Source of the DNA: an uncultured Acidobacteriaceae bacterium
GTDB lineage: Bacteria > Acidobacteriota > Terriglobia > Terriglobales > Acidobacteriaceae
Direction of reading: 5' to 3'
DNA: 14,329 nucleotides
NCBI GenBank assembly: GCA_903842845.1
Contig: CAIMNN010000015.1
Location: 1-14,329 of the forward strand
Shown: positions 14,119 to 14,329 of the stretch, in pieces
Layout: each line of letters begins with the position of its first letter
Position numbering within the stretch: position 1 is the stretch's first letter
Notes under the pieces: model-generated
The model's input: only the letters and a program-made list of their open reading frames with translations
What the model was told of the DNA's origin: nothing
Database searches by the model: none
Position numbers and translations under genes: made by a program

Positions 14119-14329
14119 TTATTCCGTCTTGGGTCCCTTGAGAACACCGTCATAGAGCGACGCGGCAATCATATGGTCAGCTGCGGCGCTGATGACTTTA
14201 ATGTGGTAACCGGGCTTGAAGTGCTTCCAGGTCTTCGCATCCGGGTCTACAACATAAACCAGTTCTCCGGTCCGCGAACTGACGAGTATGCGGTTGTGCG
14301 CCGCATCATAGAAGAGATCGTCAATGCCG
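14119..14329 (-). CDS. C-terminal end of a beta-propeller-like protein (cut by the right edge)
   Basis: The minus-strand frame ends at the TAA (14121-14119) and is open to the window edge, giving 69 residues. The visible start of the fragment (GIDDLFYDAAHNRILVSSRTGELVYVVDP) alternates short beta strands and turns in the way of YncE/YVTN-type beta-propeller proteins (xDDLxYDxxxNRxxV). It then has VISAAADHMIAASLYDGVLKGPKTE at the end, written here in two parts: VISAAADHMIAA and SLYDGVLKGPKTE. The family call rests on one blade-like repeat only and is tentative. That it is a real coding end is supported by the strong terminator 18 bases downstream and by the coherent composition. Confidence 0.7.
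   Translation of the reverse strand, partial: GIDDLFYDAAHNRILVSSRTGELVYVVDPDAKTWKHFKPGYHIKVISAAADHMIAASLYDGVLKGPKTE

Noticed and set aside
14019..14168. Upstream start for mqnE that would add 50 residues
   Set aside because: It would read through a strong intrinsic terminator and overlap the coding end of the gene at 14119-14329 on the same strand. MqnE proteins begin near the shorter start.
1..14329. Search for tRNA genes, CRISPR repeats, insertion-sequence ends and toxin-antitoxin pairs
   Set aside because: No tRNA-like fold with a CCA end, no regularly spaced repeat, no transposase or terminal inverted repeats and no small gene pair were seen.

Overview
This window is ordinary bacterial chromosome of moderately high GC. 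It probably comes from an Acidobacteriota genome of the Terriglobia type. That assignment is inferred from family resemblance: an SMC protein with an acidic head insertion, a futalosine-pathway MqnE, a MlaEF pair with an unusual Walker B sequence, and a glutaryl-CoA-dehydrogenase-like enzyme next to a tryptophanase. No rRNA or similar marker is present to confirm it. I see no RNA genes, CRISPR array, insertion sequence or prophage.

Layout. (1) Positions 1-527 hold the 3' part of an unrecognised plus-strand gene. It meets the minus-strand smc gene (531-4355) tail to tail with only 3 bases between the stop codons. (2) The 241-bp region upstream of smc carries a candidate promoter, a perfect DnaA-box 9-mer, and the hairpin that ends a minus-strand gene for a small secreted protein of unknown function (4597-5463). 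(3) A 281-bp divergent region separates that gene from a plus-strand pair, mlaE-mlaF (5745-7369, overlapping ATGA). The pair is a lipid-transport ABC permease and ATPase, but no MCE substrate-binding gene follows. (4) A 94-bp gap contains a G-quadruplex-capable C-rich tract. After it come a glutaryl-CoA-dehydrogenase-like acyl-CoA dehydrogenase (7464-8642) and a tryptophanase (8708-10063), separated by 65 bp that include a hairpin. (5) A minus-strand secreted FN3/DNRLRE-like protein of lower GC (10121-11248) converges on tnaA across a hairpin. (6) A secreted metal-dependent amidohydrolase (11503-12795, plus) converges on mqnE (12858-14018, minus). (7) At the right edge lies the C-terminal end of a minus-strand protein resembling a beta-propeller (14119-14329), followed by a strong intrinsic terminator.

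How the genes fit together. The window is a set of mostly single-gene or two-gene units. Their functions are chromosome organisation (SMC), envelope lipid transport (MlaEF), amino-acid/acyl-CoA catabolism (GCDH-like and TnaA), menaquinone synthesis (MqnE) and secreted proteins. Nothing here looks like a dedicated undescribed multi-gene system. The points most worth checking are the Ser in place of the catalytic Glu in MlaF, the acidic insertion in the SMC head, the DnaA box upstream of smc, the missing MCE partner, and the GCDH-tryptophanase neighbourhood.
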